The position numbers were made by a program, and so were the translations under genes. A stretch of 64,000 nucleotides of DNA. It comes from Sipunculus nudus (Eukaryota > Annelida > Sipuncula > Golfingiida > Sipunculidae). Numbering within the stretch: the first letter of the stretch is position 1; every line of letters starts with the position of its first letter. Of the stretch, positions 1-14,143 are shown one piece after another. The stretch lies in NCBI GenBank assembly GCA_026874595.1, contig CM049316.1, positions 10,656,839 through 10,720,838 on the forward strand, in the 5' to 3' direction. A model generated the notes under the pieces. It worked only from the letters and a program-made list of their open reading frames with translations. It was not told the DNA's origin and did not search any database.

Positions 1-1296
1 TAATTACCACAGGGCCTTCAAGGACATACTTTCCATTAATCATCAGAACTTGTGTTAATTAGTGCAGGCTGTGAGACCTGGGCCATGACACACGATCATT
101 AAGGAGACCATTGTGTATATTATTAATCCTCTACCCTCCTTCCTGGGCATTAAGCAGAGAATTAGTACCAAAATCTAGATTTATATGAGGATATATGCTG
201 TCTGTTTTCAAAGGACTGACTTTATTACAACTCTGGTCCATATCTGCGGAAACAGCACAGTTATGTGTAAGGGAATGAAAACATAAACTTAGAGTGACTA
301 CATTAATCAATCATTTTAAAATGAGAATAATTGTTAATTTTAAAATGGCACTCGTTATTGTGTGTTAAAGTTTTATTAACCACTTGATTTATTCAGCATG
401 TGTTCCACAAGAATCATGTTTCCCTGAAAACTCTAAATGATTATTATATCTATATTATATTGCATACATATTAACTGTTTTAGGTATTCTACCAACTAAT
501 TCTGTCATTCAAAAGTAATAAACATTAATATAATTGATAGTATCATATATAAAGTACAATGTTAGAAATATAATGCAGAACCAAATAAAAACAAAGTCAA
601 TGGGTTATGTCAATTGAGCAAAAAGGTCCAATCATATTAACTGACACAGTCAATAAACAGTTCAGTTCTACAAAATAATACAGACCAGACTGTGATATAT
701 TAACGAAAGTCTAATATATTGTAAAGAATAAGCAATATGTGTATCTGACATAAAAACCTCAAATACTGAACATTAATAATTACTGGACACAGAAACAGTT
801 ACAAGGGAATATATACTATACAAAAACACACACACAACACAGTTATCAAGTGAAGTGGTCTGATTGTATATGGTTGTTTGTGTAACTGATTCTGCCATCC
901 TACAACCAGTAAAACCCCAAGTTTCAACGCCTCATTCCTGATAACCTTGCCGGTTTACCTGTATCAACTACTGACACAGAGCAAGGTTTATCAATAAGAT
1001 CCCACACAAAGCAGGTCACAGCTGATAAATCGTCCCAAAAAGGAGCCTCAATGACACCCCACAAGGCCGTGCAAGGTCAAATATATCCTTGTTATAAATT
1101 TAAAAACAAACTTGCCTGATTGATAGTAGCCTTATTTGAATAGACAGGATGTTCCTGAGTGATTCACTGTATGTTTCATACACTTCACTTAAAATAGTTT
1201 AGCTTATGGTTTAACAGTGCTCACTGATAAAGACTGGAAGATACTTATAACTGACACTTTTCTCATGCACCTGAAACACACTAATAAAAGATATAT

Positions 1297-1385
1297 AGTA
1301 AAACCTCTCCTCATGACCATCTCACTCTAGAGATCACCTCTGAATAACGACTACTTTTTACAGGTCCCAATTATTTTTCACTCTT
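1297..1385 (+). mobile_element. Degraded terminus resembling pogo/mariner-type MITEs
   Basis: The stretch reads like the well-known invertebrate terminal motif in which 'ACCTCT' blocks alternate with 'ACGACCAC'-like blocks and end in 'CAGGTCCCAAT'. It starts with TATAGTAAAACCTCTCC, comparable to a TA target followed by CAGTRRAACC. No partner terminus is recognisable downstream, so this is called a relic. The family assignment rests on memory of such termini and is weak. Confidence 0.3.
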
Positions 1386-3772
1386 TAAGTAAAATCTCAA
1401 TTAAGACTACCAAATCGATTTGTTCTCAATTAACCTTTTCCCGATTTGATATTCGAAATAATTCACCACCCCAATCTACTGCCAATAAATCCTGTGGTTC
1501 AGGTGTTGCTGAGAGGATGGAGCGATGGAGTAAATGCTGGTCTGATCACCTGCATATTGTAGTGAACTTTTCCATGTTGCTGGCAGACAGCATATATAGG
1601 AAGTACCACCCCCCACTAGATGTCACCAGCTGTGGTTTCCCCTGTATTCATTTTCAATACAGATGTACAAACTCATAAGATAAACATTTCACCAAACATT
1701 AAAACAAAAGGCAGCTTGTGTTTATTCAAATGACTGTAATTTACTGTAAAGTACCAGACTGTCCTTAGCTGTTGCCCCCCTGGATTGTTCTTTCAGTATA
1801 CCGGGTAATTGATAAAGGGGGCTGGTGAATCTTCAGGGGAGCATTTGATCATAAATCTGCTCATATAACTGGCCAACCAGAGACAAACCCAGACATAACT
1901 GTTTAGAAATGGCTAGATTTTGTGGGCAGCTGAGTGTATGACTATAAATAAATGAGGTTTTGTTGGCCAAGACTGACATATATGTCCTCGCAGAGAACAG
2001 CTCAAATACTGGAGAGAAGATGTGTTGTTAGTGGGGTTGGTGGACAGGCTTATACAGCCAATGCAAACATACCATAGAACCCCTCCCTCCCTTGTCTGCT
2101 AAACCAAAACAGGACACCTAACTAATGTTGTTCCGAGAACTGCTCAGCACTCCCTTTCCTGTTTTTCTATGCCCTTGTGTTGGTCAAAGATGAATAACTC
2201 TGATCAAACACTGCAAAACTTTTCAATTCCCCAACACCTACCCTTCCACGCCACTCATACACACTATTCATTTGGGGTAGATGAAACGAACCAATGTAAA
2301 TTTTGGTTGGTGTGAATTGAGCCAATTTTGTTGATTACATCCACCAGAATAATAATGAACCAAAAGTGCTCGTGGTTTGGTGGATTAGAGGAAGTGTGTT
2401 GTAATTATCCAGATTAAATGAATATCACCATGGTAACAGAGTTTAGTTATCAAGTTAATTGCACATTGGGAGGCAGGATTCTGTAATGATGTACCAACAG
2501 ATGCAGCATGTCATGGATAAACACAATCCTCCAACCATTTCAAATTCATCTACTAAGGAGTTGTACAAACTTTTTACAAGGTCAGCATGCTGAAAACCTT
2601 TCCAAATGAATCCACTGTAGGCGTTAATGTCAATTATCCCTTCGATATAGGAATTCAGTGCTAAAGGGAACCTTTTACGTATTTTTTTTGGTTCCGATGG
2701 TTACATTATAAGGTGTGTAACAAATCAACAATTATTCATTTTTATCTCTAACACAAATTTGAGCACAACTCAAGGGTGGCTTCTTTAAAGTTTCCTCTGC
2801 ATAAACAAACGATGAAATCATGATTTACAAAGCCAAATATAAACATTTGCAGAAAATTGTTGCATTTCAGAGTGCAAAATACATACACCCTCACAGATTT
2901 CCCTTGATTGCATGTGACTGGTGTGCACTGCTTTAGAACATAAATACCGGTCAATGACAACCTCACATGATGCAAAATTCTATGACTGACAGCCATGTGC
3001 CACAACACCTCAGGACAAACCATAATTTTTACACATGTACCAAGTGCTTTGATTTTCTACATTTCCTGAATTTTGCCCTAAAGGTATTGTGTCGGAATTG
3101 TCATATTCATGTACTGCTATCCTATATAATCAGGGAAAAATGTAGAACATACAACTGTGTGAGGACACACAACTATGTGAGGACTGATTTAACAGAGTTT
3201 AGGGTGCTCTCTTGCTTTCTTCTGATTGTCCTGTTGTTTTGCTGTTAGAGTATTTGTTCCTTTGTGTGTTTGTTTGTTCATCTGATAATGTATGAATCTG
3301 AACAGGTTTATTCACAGAGGTAGGACCTAATGTATGGCACATTCATCATATCCTCAGAAAATTATCATTATGTTTGTTTGTAGTAGCAAAATTAAATGTT
3401 GCATTGACATCTGGTGGGAATACTTGGTACTATTTGTGACAGCTTAATAATACTTTAATAATAATAGCTTAAGTCCTGCATCTTGAGACAGCTCTCTCTC
3501 TAGAGTTAAGTTTACTATAACAACTATAGTTTGCCAGATTTCTTATGGCTTAACCCTATCATTTGGCTTGTAAAGTGGTCAGAACTAAATCTGGCCAATG
3601 TCTGCACTGAATGACCTTTTCAGCGAAGGAGGAAGCATTTGGTAACAATGTGCCATGCCCCACCTCTCTGTATATCAGTTGGTTTTTCAGACTCCTTGAG
3701 ATAACATGCCTGTCCCTTGACTCAGTAGCATACTAGTTTATAACATATGCAACTGACCACATTTCCTCTCTG

Positions 3773-3954
3773 TATAAATATATACCACATCCTCTTCTAC
3801 GAAAACACTTGACCTGGGTCACAACCACAACTGTAGTTTATAGACTTGACATAAGCTGCCACGTGGAACTGTGTTTGCGGACTTTTACCAGGCTAAACTT
3901 GTATTGCGAAGGTTAAGGCGGAGGCCCAGCTTAATTAAACACTCCTTGGCTCAG
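3773..3954 (+). promoter_or_regulatory. Possible TATA promoter and first exon
   Basis: TATAAATATATACC at 3773-3786 is a good TATA-box match. About 170 bp downstream a donor-like CTCAG|GTAAAC ends at 3954. The intervening sequence is less AT-rich than its surroundings. No downstream exon was found, so this could easily be chance in AT-rich DNA. Confidence 0.13.
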
Positions 3955-5037
3955 GTAAACATGTCTGTCAATACCTCCTGTGCTCAACTTTCTTCAGCTG
4001 TGTTTGCGTTTGGCCAAATAAACTTAACACTGTGGATACCGCTTGTCCAGGACACTTGTGGTGTGGATATATTGCAGAAATTAAATTCTAACTTTCACAA
4101 ACTTATTAGTTACCTGTCACATTCAAATAAACAAACACTCCTTTCCTCCCTTGGAATGAAACCTTTTTGCATATTAAAATGATGCTTTACTGAGGTAACA
4201 TTTGAATGCTTCATTCCCTGAATACATTATCCCACTTGCAGACCTTTCTATATCACTGTTTGATCAAAGAAATTTACAAGGTTATCTGGGCTTGAACACA
4301 ACCTGATCAGGATCTTTAAGAAGATCTATCAATTTACATGTGATAGGAAAAGAATTTCCTGAAATGTTATGCCATCAGTATTGCTTTTAGGTTTATTCAG
4401 CATCTTTGACATATTTTCTAAATTTATACGGTAAATAACAAGAAACTATCCTGATCATGATATCACTGAATCCAGTATAGCCACCTAACAACTGTTGTTT
4501 AACCATTATCATATGATCCCTTTGTACTTTTTATATACTCTAATCATCAATACTTCCCTGTCATATTAACATCCTGAAACTGGTACAGTTGTTCTGCTGG
4601 TACCAGCCTGTCCCCTGTCTACAGATCTTATCTAATTTATCTTCTTTATCCTGTCATGTATACAGTAAACACATTTACTGCATGAGCTACCCTTGTGACC
4701 AATGAAACTTGTAGCAATTATTACATTAATATCATTACATATGCACTTAAGCATCCATACCAGTTTTTTTTTTATGAAAGGTACCTGTATATCCATTTTA
4801 TGCTGTTTATTTATCACCTCATAGATTCCTTTAAGCTCAGGTTGTGTATTCACATATGTCTGCTTGTTTGTCTGTCTATGTTTATATAAATGTTGAGCTG
4901 AAGCAAATTACATTTATTTCTATATATCTGTATTATAATTAATAATTAATGTGAACAGGCACAAATGCTGACATCTGATGTATGACTTTGATACTAAAAT
5001 CACGTTATGTCACATCAAAGATTTCATTACATTCTAG

Positions 5038-5125
5038 GGCTGAACTGGCTGGTTTGGACAGCAGACATTGGTATGCTCCCTCTCACAGTGTTTGATTATT
5101 ATGAGCATCATTGTGCACCTTATAG
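5038..5125 (+). CDS. Weak candidate internal exon, plus strand
   Basis: This 88-nt segment lies between an acceptor (TTTCATTACATTCTAG) and a donor (TATAG|GTAAGA). One frame is open throughout and gives about 28 residues, with hydrophobic start (LNWLVWTADIGM) and end FDYYEHHCAPY. It runs opposite to the better-supported minus-strand exons only 240 bp away, which argues against it. Nothing in the peptide is recognisable. Chance occurrence is quite possible. Confidence 0.15.
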
Positions 5126-5365
5126 GTAAGAATGAACCTGGACATGTTGGACAATGCCTGCATTTATCTTTGACCTAGCTTTATCTTACCACTATTATCA
5201 TCATTTGAAGGTCATACAGCATTTCATCTTCAACATCATCATTTAAGGTTCAGAAACCATCATTATCAATTTTTTCCACTCACAGTGCTTTTCATCATTA
5301 TAATCATCACTTGCTACTTGCTATTGGTTTTCACAATATATGATACATCAAGATTTGCTACTCAC

Positions 5366-5477
5366 ATGGGCTTTCATCCTCTGACACCGCTCCAGAACCA
5401 AAGTTAAGTTTCCTTTTCAGTGTTTTGCTGTCAGACTTGGTGGATGGTGGAGTTTTAGCTGGGGCCGGTTTCTCTTG
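5366..5477 (-). CDS. Internal exon of an unidentified minus-strand gene
   Basis: This 112-nt segment has a strong acceptor on the minus strand (pyrimidine-rich TTTTTTGTTTGTTCTTGCAG) and a consensus donor (CCCAT|GTGAGT). It is open in phase 0 for 37 codons plus one base. The peptide begins QEKPAPAKTPPSTKSDSK, continues with a basic KRKLNFGS block and ends in an acidic SEDESP run. That is typical of an intrinsically disordered, possibly nuclear, region; the localisation is inference. Codon composition is clearly richer in G and C than the flanks. No domain is present and I do not recognise the family. It is phase-compatible with the 31-nt segment at 6053-6083 and, if that one is skipped, with 18019-18141. 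No following exon at lower coordinates was found. Confidence 0.55.
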
Positions 5478-6052
5478 CTGCAAGAACAAACAAAAAACAT
5501 GTATACACTGAAACAATCACAACAGGTAAGGGAACACCTGTACAACCTCAACAATAACTGTGTCAGTGAGCACCTGCATAAAATAAAAATAATAACAGTG
5601 GGCAGGATGGCTTAACCGAGGTTGATTTTTATTGTTTAAATCAAATAAATATCTCCAATTGACAAAGCAATAACCATGGGTAACATGTTAATTTTGCATG
5701 AAAATACAAAACTAATTAATGAGTGGTCAATAGTAACTGTAATAGCATATAAACAAATCAAAGTTCACCATAACAACATCATAAATACTAGTTACTGCAG
5801 ATGCACTGGCACACACACATTAACATGCTAGCACTGAGGTACACATACTGGTTTTGTACACTAGAACACAATGTACAGTGGGATACACACAGAACTGTAT
5901 AGATCTATGAGAGGAAACAATGATGGCCTAATTGCTCGTCATTTCAAAAACCCACCTTTCTCTTTGATTAGAGGACAACATGTTTTTTTAGCCCTTGTTC
6001 ATATTAACAAGTCACACATATAAAACTTTGATCACATGTTATCTGATATTAC

Positions 6053-6083
6053 CTGGCTCAGTGTGGTAACATTAACATTTTTG
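6053..6083 (-). CDS. Candidate 31-nt microexon, minus strand
   Basis: On the minus strand the acceptor (CATATCTCTTGTGCCGGCTGTAG) and donor (CTGAGCCAG|GTAATA) are both good. The segment supplies the last base of a split codon and then ten codons reading KNVNVTTLSQ, ending in phase 0. It therefore joins in frame to the exon at 5366-5477, 575 bp downstream on that strand, and in phase to the candidate at 15309-15379. Being so short it has a high false-positive rate; the phase agreement is the main support. Confidence 0.3.
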
Positions 6084-9000
6084 CTACAGCCGGCACAAGA
6101 GATATGAAAAGGACCACAATATTGCGCTGAATGGTGTCAAATGCTCACTTAGTCCTTTGGAAAAGCAGTGGGTGGAAAGTATTAGTATATTTTGACTGAA
6201 TTATACTTTTGTTTTTGTTAAGATAACCTTATCTAAAGTAGAATAAAGCCACTGTAAGGCTGAAGCAGGATCAGAGACAGTTGTGTCATGTCATATACAC
6301 AACTATACACAAAATATCCAATAATGGAGACAATGAAAAATTCATTTTAACAGGGGACAAAAAGATCTATAAATAGTTTAATATATGTATTCATTCATGG
6401 CTTTGGTCATAAATAATACATGAGGCCAACATGTTTTATTCCCAACAGTGAGTGCAAACAGTTGACAGGAGGCATTTAATGAGTCAAGGATTTCTTTCTG
6501 GTGTTTCTGAGTCAATAAAAATCCCTCTGGCTCTAAGTCTTCAAGATGCTGACACTTTCAAGTTGTTGCTATGTTCACGGTATTTCTATGTGGTCAAACT
6601 TTAGCAGAATTACCAATAATGTCTAGATAATTACAATAATAATACGTCATAGATGATTAGGATAATATTTGGTCTTTCTTTTAAACAGGTAATTAAAATA
6701 TAACATGCATTACCACCTGTGTATGTCAAGAAAAAGTCGTATGCGGGATGTCATGTGTGAGTGTGACCATGTCAGTTATCACACCTGTGTATTTTGTGAA
6801 ATTAGATACACTTATTAAGTCACTAATCAATACAGCATACTGTAACAGTCACAGAGGTCATGAAACCAGGCCAGGAGTGAAACTTTAGACTGGTTCCAGT
6901 TCTGTATTAAGTTTGATTACAGACTAGTGATTGTCTAAAAACAGCCAGGTCTGGTATTTAGAGTCATGTGTGCTCATGAATATTTATGAAGCCTCATGAG
7001 AGTCTGAAACAAAATCAAACCCGGAGCCAGGGAAGTTAAAAAGAACAACTGTCAATCTCATTACTCATGTTTTGTAAGTCATATGAGTCAAAGTCAATTA
7101 TTGTACAGTAAGAACCCATGCAAAGTTAATACTTCTCTTGCCAATTTAGATTGGCATTATATTATCACAACTGTCACATAGTCACGAAAAAACATCTGGG
7201 ATGTCAGAGGAAGCTCTTGATTTAAGAGTGTCGGTGTCCTCAAAACAGGTTAATAGCAATCTTGGGTCTCTACAGTGATCAAATGTATATCAATATTCAT
7301 ATCCTAATGTTCTTTGGTGAAGTAAAAGGCCGCAAAATGAAAATACTCAGTACCATGAATCACGCAAGGACTGGACCGATTATTAATAGAGTTTCATGTT
7401 ATTCAGGAAAGTGTTGGGAAATTAAGAAACAGCATATGGTTAGGGGGGGGGGGAGGAATCAGATCAGGGATGACCCACCACTGGTGCTAGCAATGGCACT
7501 TTAACATAGCCTTGACTACTAGTATTTACCGGGTAGGCAAGACTAACAGTGACCTGATGGGAAACTCAAACAAGGAGAGAGTGTGTGTCAACAACTGAAC
7601 AAGAGGGAGTCCAGCTCAAAGTCCAGAACATACCTTTCTGCACTCAACACAGATTAATATCAGACTTCAGGCAACGCTAGGAGTGTTAGGTACACACTAG
7701 ACGTATGAAAAACATTGACAGTGATGTTGTAGATGTCTCCTAGTGACTGTGAATCTAGCTCACTTTGATTGTATCTGATATCGTTATGCTTATACCTCAG
7801 CTTTGATCACTGGTGTGTTTCAGTAAAAAGAAGACATTCTTCAAGTTTAGACACACACTGTTATGTCAGTTTCTACCAAACAGACTATAGGTTAATGACA
7901 ATTCAAGGCGGGCCAGCTCTGCTCCAAACTGCAGCACAAACAACTACTCTGTCATCCACAAGAGATTAGTACCATGGCTGACATTTTAATTACACTAATA
8001 ATACCATACATACAGTTATTTAACATAACAGCAAGACAATAAAACAAACCATCCGTTATTTGAAGAAAGAAGCATATTATCTGTATATTAAGTACATGTC
8101 TGAAAGTACTAAAACATGCACTCTGAGAAATCAGCTGTTTTCTACCTCCTTACAACGTTGTCAGAAAAGTCCAAATAAAAAAGACCTTGATGAAAAAAGA
8201 GCTGTGATAACTTTGCAATTCAATTTATTGTAAGTGTACCCCATTGATAAGGACATATTGACTGTGATGATACTACAAGCGCAACACACACAGTTCACAG
8301 CACCACTGTGAACAAGCCCTTTGCACTGGGGAGGGATAAATTAAAGGGCCTAATCACCAATACAGCATGTTGAATAAAAACATAAACTGGCATCTTCTCT
8401 TTTAAATAAATTTGTACCTGCCAAACTCTGGCCTGAAACTTTTGGCTTACTCCTGTACTCAGGTGTTTAAAACAGCATGCTGGGTGATCACAGGTGTCAA
8501 CACAGGTGTCAACATGAGTGCACCTCCTTGGGGAAACCTGTCAATCTGTGTAATACATGATCCCCCCTGGCTGAAACATTGCATATTATTTGTGGCATGC
8601 ACAATATCCACCTCTGGACACCCAGCTTTGTTTTTGTAAACATGTAAACTAAAGGTGGACTGTGTTTACAAACACGCAAAACCATATCAAGGTGTTAAAG
8701 AGCTCAAAGGGAGGGACTGAGACAGTGTGCTGGGAAAGTTTTGCCGAGAAACTTTTTAATAATCCAAAGTATGCTGACAGTGTGAAAGAATAAGTATCAT
8801 ATTGCTCCTGATTATGCCCCTTTAAGAACTGTTTGGCGTCTAATCCAATCCATGGTTTCAAATTCAGGCAACCATAGGTGCAGGGGTAGACTTCAAATAA
8901 AAGTAAACTTAAATGGATTTAGACAAACTTTTCTTTATTTTTTCAATGGCTTGGACGGTCTGTTGAGGGAGCTGTCTGCTGATTGAAGATGAAGGTTAAT

Positions 9001-10450
9001 GTATGACACTGGATAATGTGTCATTTCTTATAAATCCTTCCCTAGACTACTCAAAGACACTTGGCTAGGCATAATGGACCCCAGAGAAAATTTCCTGGAA
9101 CTGGGTGTAGGTCCAGCAAGTTTGATTTATGGAAGCACTGAGTAAAAGTGATAAATTAAATGAACATCAGAAAATTTCCTCCAGCCTGTAATAGAAAACC
9201 ACACACACAAACACATAGAAAAAACACACCATCCGTTCACTGTGAAGGCTGAAAGCCTTCTGGGTGTACTTTAAAAGGTCTGGATTACCATTAACAGATA
9301 AACCGTCTGCACTAAATAGATCCAGTTTGCTCACATATACACTTATGTTAATGGTGGATTGGTGGATACTCCAGCCGGATGGCTGAACTAAAATGGGTCT
9401 CCATTAACACTGACATTTACCAGGGGCCTAATCTGTCTGCTCCCCAGACCTGCCAAGTAAATTCAGGATACATCTATGTGTAAATCAGACTTCCCGGAAG
9501 GGCTTCACGGCACTGTTCCTGGAAATGTTTCCCCTGCAATCAAGTTTAGAGCCCCCACAGGGTGCATCCTCTCAGCGTGGACCTGTGACACTCTCAATGT
9601 TCAGCCATCACATGCTGTCCGTGGGTAATGATAAAATGATACTGTCACTATATCACAGTCATCCAATCTATGTATAAACTGGCAAGATAGAGCTACAAAC
9701 TGTAAGAACTTCAGGCAAATGAGGTCAGAGTCAAGTCCTATTAAAATACCACACTGGCATTATAATATATAATAACTATTTATATATTAATTATAATTCT
9801 GTGGTAAAACAGCTGACATTCAAACATATGAGAAATTAATTTTAATAGGTAATCTTTGATAAATATCTATCAAATATGTTTAAGTTATCTCGATCACCAG
9901 ATCTTTCTGCAGTGGCAAAGACCAGATCATGCAGAAACTACAGTATCCCTACCTTTGTCTGGGGATACAAGGATAGTTTTCTTAAATTTTTAAAAATAAA
10001 ATACTAGTGTTTTTGGATGTAAATGTTATGCACTGTGCTCAAAGGTCATTTGAACTGTACCAAACTGATTTTATATTTTGGCAAATAGTACAGCTCTCTG
10101 GGCCAGCAGCGACTGGGTAACCTCCAGGGAATACCTAGTGCACTTTGAACCAGAACCAACACATCAATCAACCTTGTTCTACCATTCCCTAAACACATTC
10201 TACTTCAGGGAGAGCTGTAAATCATGGCTGTACAGACAGGGAGTGATACAGAATATAAATATACCTCTCACCCCCCTGGGAGTTTTAACCACAGCAAAAA
10301 GGCTGGTTTGTTAATTGCTCTGCTACAGTAACTGACCAGATCAAAAGACAAGGTAAACATTATCATCTTGAGCTTATGTGTCAGTATGTGAACATTATTT
10401 ACTGAACTTGCACAGATTTTTCATTTGACAAAAAAATATCAGTACAGACC
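6084..10450. other. Noncoding stretch, probable intron
   Basis: No protein-like open frame was found. It contains a run of 11 G at 7443-7453, a tandem pair of the 12-mer CAGGTGTCAACA near 8491-8514 and a perfect 8-bp hairpin (GTTCACAG / CTGTGAAC) near 8290. A less AT-rich block at 9480-9620 has even composition and could be conserved noncoding DNA, but that cannot be judged from one sequence. Confidence 0.4.
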
Positions 10451-10725
10451 ACATGACCATACCCTTGTACCATACTATCATACTCCTGCACCATATGACC
10501 ATACTCCTGCACCAGATGATCAAACTCCTGCAACACATGACCATTCTCCTGCAACACATGACCATTCTCCTGCACCACATGACCATACTCCTGCACCACA
10601 TGACCATACTCCTGCACCACATGACCATACTCCTGCACCACATGACCATACTCCTGCACCACATGACCATACTCCTGCACCACATGGCCATACTCATGCA
10701 CCACATGACCATACTCCTGCACCTC
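10451..10725. repeat. 21-bp minisatellite, about 13 copies
   Basis: Tandem units contain the core CATGACCATACTCCTGCA. Edge units diverge and central units are nearly identical. Because 21 is a multiple of three, three or more frames stay open and generate repetitive pseudo-peptides (His-Asp-His-Thr-Pro-Ala in one frame, Met-rich in others). No start context, splice site or nonrepetitive flank supports translation, so it is treated as a minisatellite. Confidence 0.9.
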
Positions 10726-12138
10726 ATTAGCTTTTATATCATATCAAATATTCATGCACCACACAACTTTACATTTCTACCACAAGATTCTCACATGACT
10801 CAGTTTAACACCATATGACCCGATCCTTGCCTCACATAATCCTTCATGTCACATGACATGGTCTTTGGTCTACATGGTATGTCCTTGTAATATACCAAAT
10901 GACACCAATAATATGTTGGTAATATACCTTGTAATATACCAATTTCATTTTCAAACAATCAGGTTCAGTGGCACTGGTGAAGTTAGGTCCACACTTATGC
11001 ATTTTGTTGAACCAGTTCAAAAATTTTGCCTCAGTCACAAAAGATCAGCTTTAAATGCTCATGTGGCTCTATCTCTCTTTTGTTTATATTCTGTATGCAA
11101 AACATATTTTTGAGGTATTCATCACATGTTAATTTGGTTATAATCCCCCTCTGCATTTTATTTTGGCAGTTTAATACAGATTTATAGTTGAATTTAATAA
11201 TAATCTCAGTCTTTCAGTACATTACAAGTATTCCAGTTTTGAGAGTAATGAGACTTCTTTAAGACCAACTGTTTGCTCACTTTGCTGTGCTGCTGTGAGT
11301 GCTGTCAGACTGTCCCAGCTCTGTACCAGGGCTGAATTAGTGGTAACCCACATTCCATTAACCTGGGGACCTACAGCCTTCCTGTTGTTTTTATATAAAG
11401 GACAACAACATCACACAACAGCAGCCAAGACATGCATGTGTGCTATCTTCAGGAAACAATTCTGATGTAACCAGTGCCAGCTAATACAGCTGAAATAATC
11501 TAAATCTAAGGTGTTTCACATTCTGAAAGGTCTCAATGTTAATTAACACTAGGACAACCCTACATATAAGATAAATGAATTTTTGGTTATTAAGTAATTA
11601 TATGCATAACCTTGGTATACAAGTAGGGTTTTATTTCCTTGTGTTTCCTGCACAAAGTTCCTTGGTCCAACTTTTTTTCTGAGAAGCAGCAAACTTCAGA
11701 GAATTAACTTCCTTAAATTTTTATAACATTGTACCAGGTGGTGAATTTCCAGCTATGTAAATTTACTGAAATAACATGTGTGTTTGCTATTAGTCCATTG
11801 ACAATAACCATACACACTGTCAAGACAATAACACCTGGAAATGTTGTTACATTCATTCTATTATTACAAGGTTTCTGGACAATATAACAGCATATCATGG
11901 CTAACTGAAATCAGTTGAGACCAAATATTTGTGGATGAAATAAACAAAATAAACACTGAAATTTAGTACCTGAGAAAATCAACAGATGTCTCTCCTGCAT
12001 GTATCAGCTAAACCTGAGTGGTATTATCGTGGCCTGGTTTGTTCTTGGATATAAAAGAACTGGTCATTGGCTTTATATGCACCAAATGTATAATCCTTTA
12101 TAAACAGGAGACTTGGTGACCAACACGTCATAGATGCT

Positions 12139-12152
12139 GTTACCATGGTAAC
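12139..12152. promoter_or_regulatory. Perfect X-box (RFX-type) palindrome
   Basis: GTTACCATGGTAAC is an exact 14-bp palindrome and matches the RFX X-box pattern GTNRCC-N(0-3)-RGYAAC on both half-sites. RFX factors commonly drive ciliary genes in animals; binding here is inference from the motif only. Confidence 0.35.
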
Positions 12153-13437
12153 TAACTGATTGAGAGGCAGGTGTAGAAAAACACCTTTGAGTTCATGCCA
12201 AAGAAAGTTTATCACATGTACAGGTGTGTTAATTTCTGTGAGCTTGATGTCAAAAAAAGGAAACAGGTAACAGAAGTGCTAATTAAAATGTTGTTATAAC
12301 CACAGACAAAAAGTCTGTTTATTGAGGCTGCGAGGCAAAATAATAAAACCAAAACCTAATACCAGATTTATGTTGGCCTATATCTTCCATAGGTTTGTTC
12401 ATTTATACACTTAGTTTTTCCCTCTGTCGACAGAAAAATAAACAAATATTAACCCACACCATTCTTCTTTTAGAATTAGTAATTTATATTTCTAGAACCT
12501 GTACTGTTGAAACAATTCATATCTTAAGACCATTTTCACCACAGGACCATGGTGATAAATGCCAAATTGTGTTATCACTGATAATAACACTTCCAAAGAA
12601 CATGAAAACTAATGATAAAAGTGTTCATTCCTTCACAAAGTCTGAGCTATAATACACTGGCTATATAACTAATGGGGTAACCTGAGCCTTCTTAACAGCC
12701 TTACTTTGCTTCTTGTGATGTCATGTCTCATGGTATAAAGCGGCCACAGTGCCCTGTTTTGTCTGGTACCACATACCACCCATTATTCCCACCCAACAGG
12801 TTTGCTAAATCATAAAAAGATAAGAGTCTGTCACTAAATATCCAAGTGACAAAAGTCCAGACAGGCAACAATGTCTGTGATACTAACACATCAACCTCAT
12901 TTGTTAATGGTATTTCCATATTCTATGGAGTTAACTTTGTCTGGGACAAAACCGGCATCCTGACTTTGTGTTAAAATAACTTCTCAAATTTGTTCTAATC
13001 TGACACTGTACAGTACACAAACATCAAGGATATGATTAATACTTTAAATTATCCTAAAAATAACTGCTTTATATAAACCATGAGTGGTCAAAAGTCCCCC
13101 CCAACCTGACAGAGCAGATTAAGCCAGATAAAAGTTGGATAAAACATTTTATTTACAGTTACTACTGGTGGTCTAACCAGATCTTCCACAAGGTACATAT
13201 TCAAATTTTAAAAACAAAATTTGCAAACATTCTTTTTAGGCATTATCTGAATTTTGCCACAGCCACGATTTTCATTGTTTAAAGAACAGATGAAGGCAAG
13301 TTTAATTTTAGTATAATACTGATAACAAACAATTATATAATGACTTGAACTCTGTTTTCAACTTCCATTCCAGTCACATTACTGTGTAATGTAAGGTGGC
13401 TAGCTGAACTGCAGCATATAACTGGATTCATAAATAT

Positions 13438-13575
13438 ACCATCATCATTCGGGGTTCTGCATATGATAGGAAACTATAGAACTGATTTAATGCTGCCAGG
13501 AATCTCAAATTTACCATCATCACAGGAGTTCTGTATATGGCAGAAAACCTTAATTAGAACTGATGTGAGGCTGCC
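13438..13575. repeat. Diverged tandem duplication, about 70-bp unit
   Basis: Two adjacent units each begin ACCATCATCA and share, in order, GTTCTG, ATATG, AGAACTGAT and GCTGCC blocks with substitutions and small indels between them. This is an old local duplication with no coding potential. Confidence 0.6.
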
Positions 13576-13895
13576 TGCTTCTCCAACCAATCATAATTAC
13601 AAAGTAAAACTGATACAAATGGCTGAATAAAAATGTTTATAACAAAATAAAATCAGTTTTAAAAAAATAATACCACATCAGAAAAATACATTTGCCAAGG
13701 CTTTGATACTGCTTTTGTATATACAATTTATTTAGCTCTATATAACAGAGGTATGACTCAGGGGTTTTCACTGTCAGCAAAAACAGGAACCCATCTATTA
13801 ATGAAGACAATAAAGGTAAAGTTATGACCTGGATTACACTGATCTTGGATCATGTGACATAAGATTGATCATTAATTACAACTGTGACATATATG

Positions 13896-13909
13896 GTTTC
13901 CATAGCAAC
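13896..13909. promoter_or_regulatory. Near-consensus RFX X-box
   Basis: GTTTCCATAGCAAC has a perfect right half-site (AGCAAC) and one mismatch in the left half-site. It lies 109 bp from another X-box match. Confidence 0.25.
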
Positions 13910-14004
13910 TTGCACAAGCCTCTTGACTTCATCCCAAATATATGACACTGCTGAAACAGGCCCTCTGGAGTCTCTATGAAATCCCACCAAATCATCTTAC
14001 ATGG

Positions 14005-14017
14005 GTAACCTAGCAAC
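14005..14017. promoter_or_regulatory. RFX X-box match with 1-bp spacer
   Basis: GTAACCTAGCAAC fits GTNRCC-N1-RGYAAC exactly. With the sites at 12139 and 13896 it makes three matches within 1.9 kb. Confidence 0.3.
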
Positions 14018-14143
14018 CAAATCTTTCTGCCCTGAAGACAATAAGCGCGGTAATATCTGCTTAAATGGATTTATTGGGCTCCTAAGCCCATCAGTACCCT
14101 GGGTAATAACAAACAATCAGAAACTCCCTCCCCTGCCTGGCAG

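Larger units (their letters stand above)
1..5037. other. AT-rich noncoding stretch
   Basis: No open frame here has a convincing protein-like composition. The open stretches are short and AT-driven. It holds one degraded repeat terminus near 1.3 kb and one TATA-like motif near 3.77 kb, listed separately. If the minus-strand exons upstream are real, this is likely intron or downstream gene sequence. Confidence 0.5.

Noticed and set aside
10395-10818. Several overlapping open frames encoding His/Pro or Met-rich repeats
   Set aside because: By-products of a 21-bp minisatellite, open on both strands with no splice or start support.
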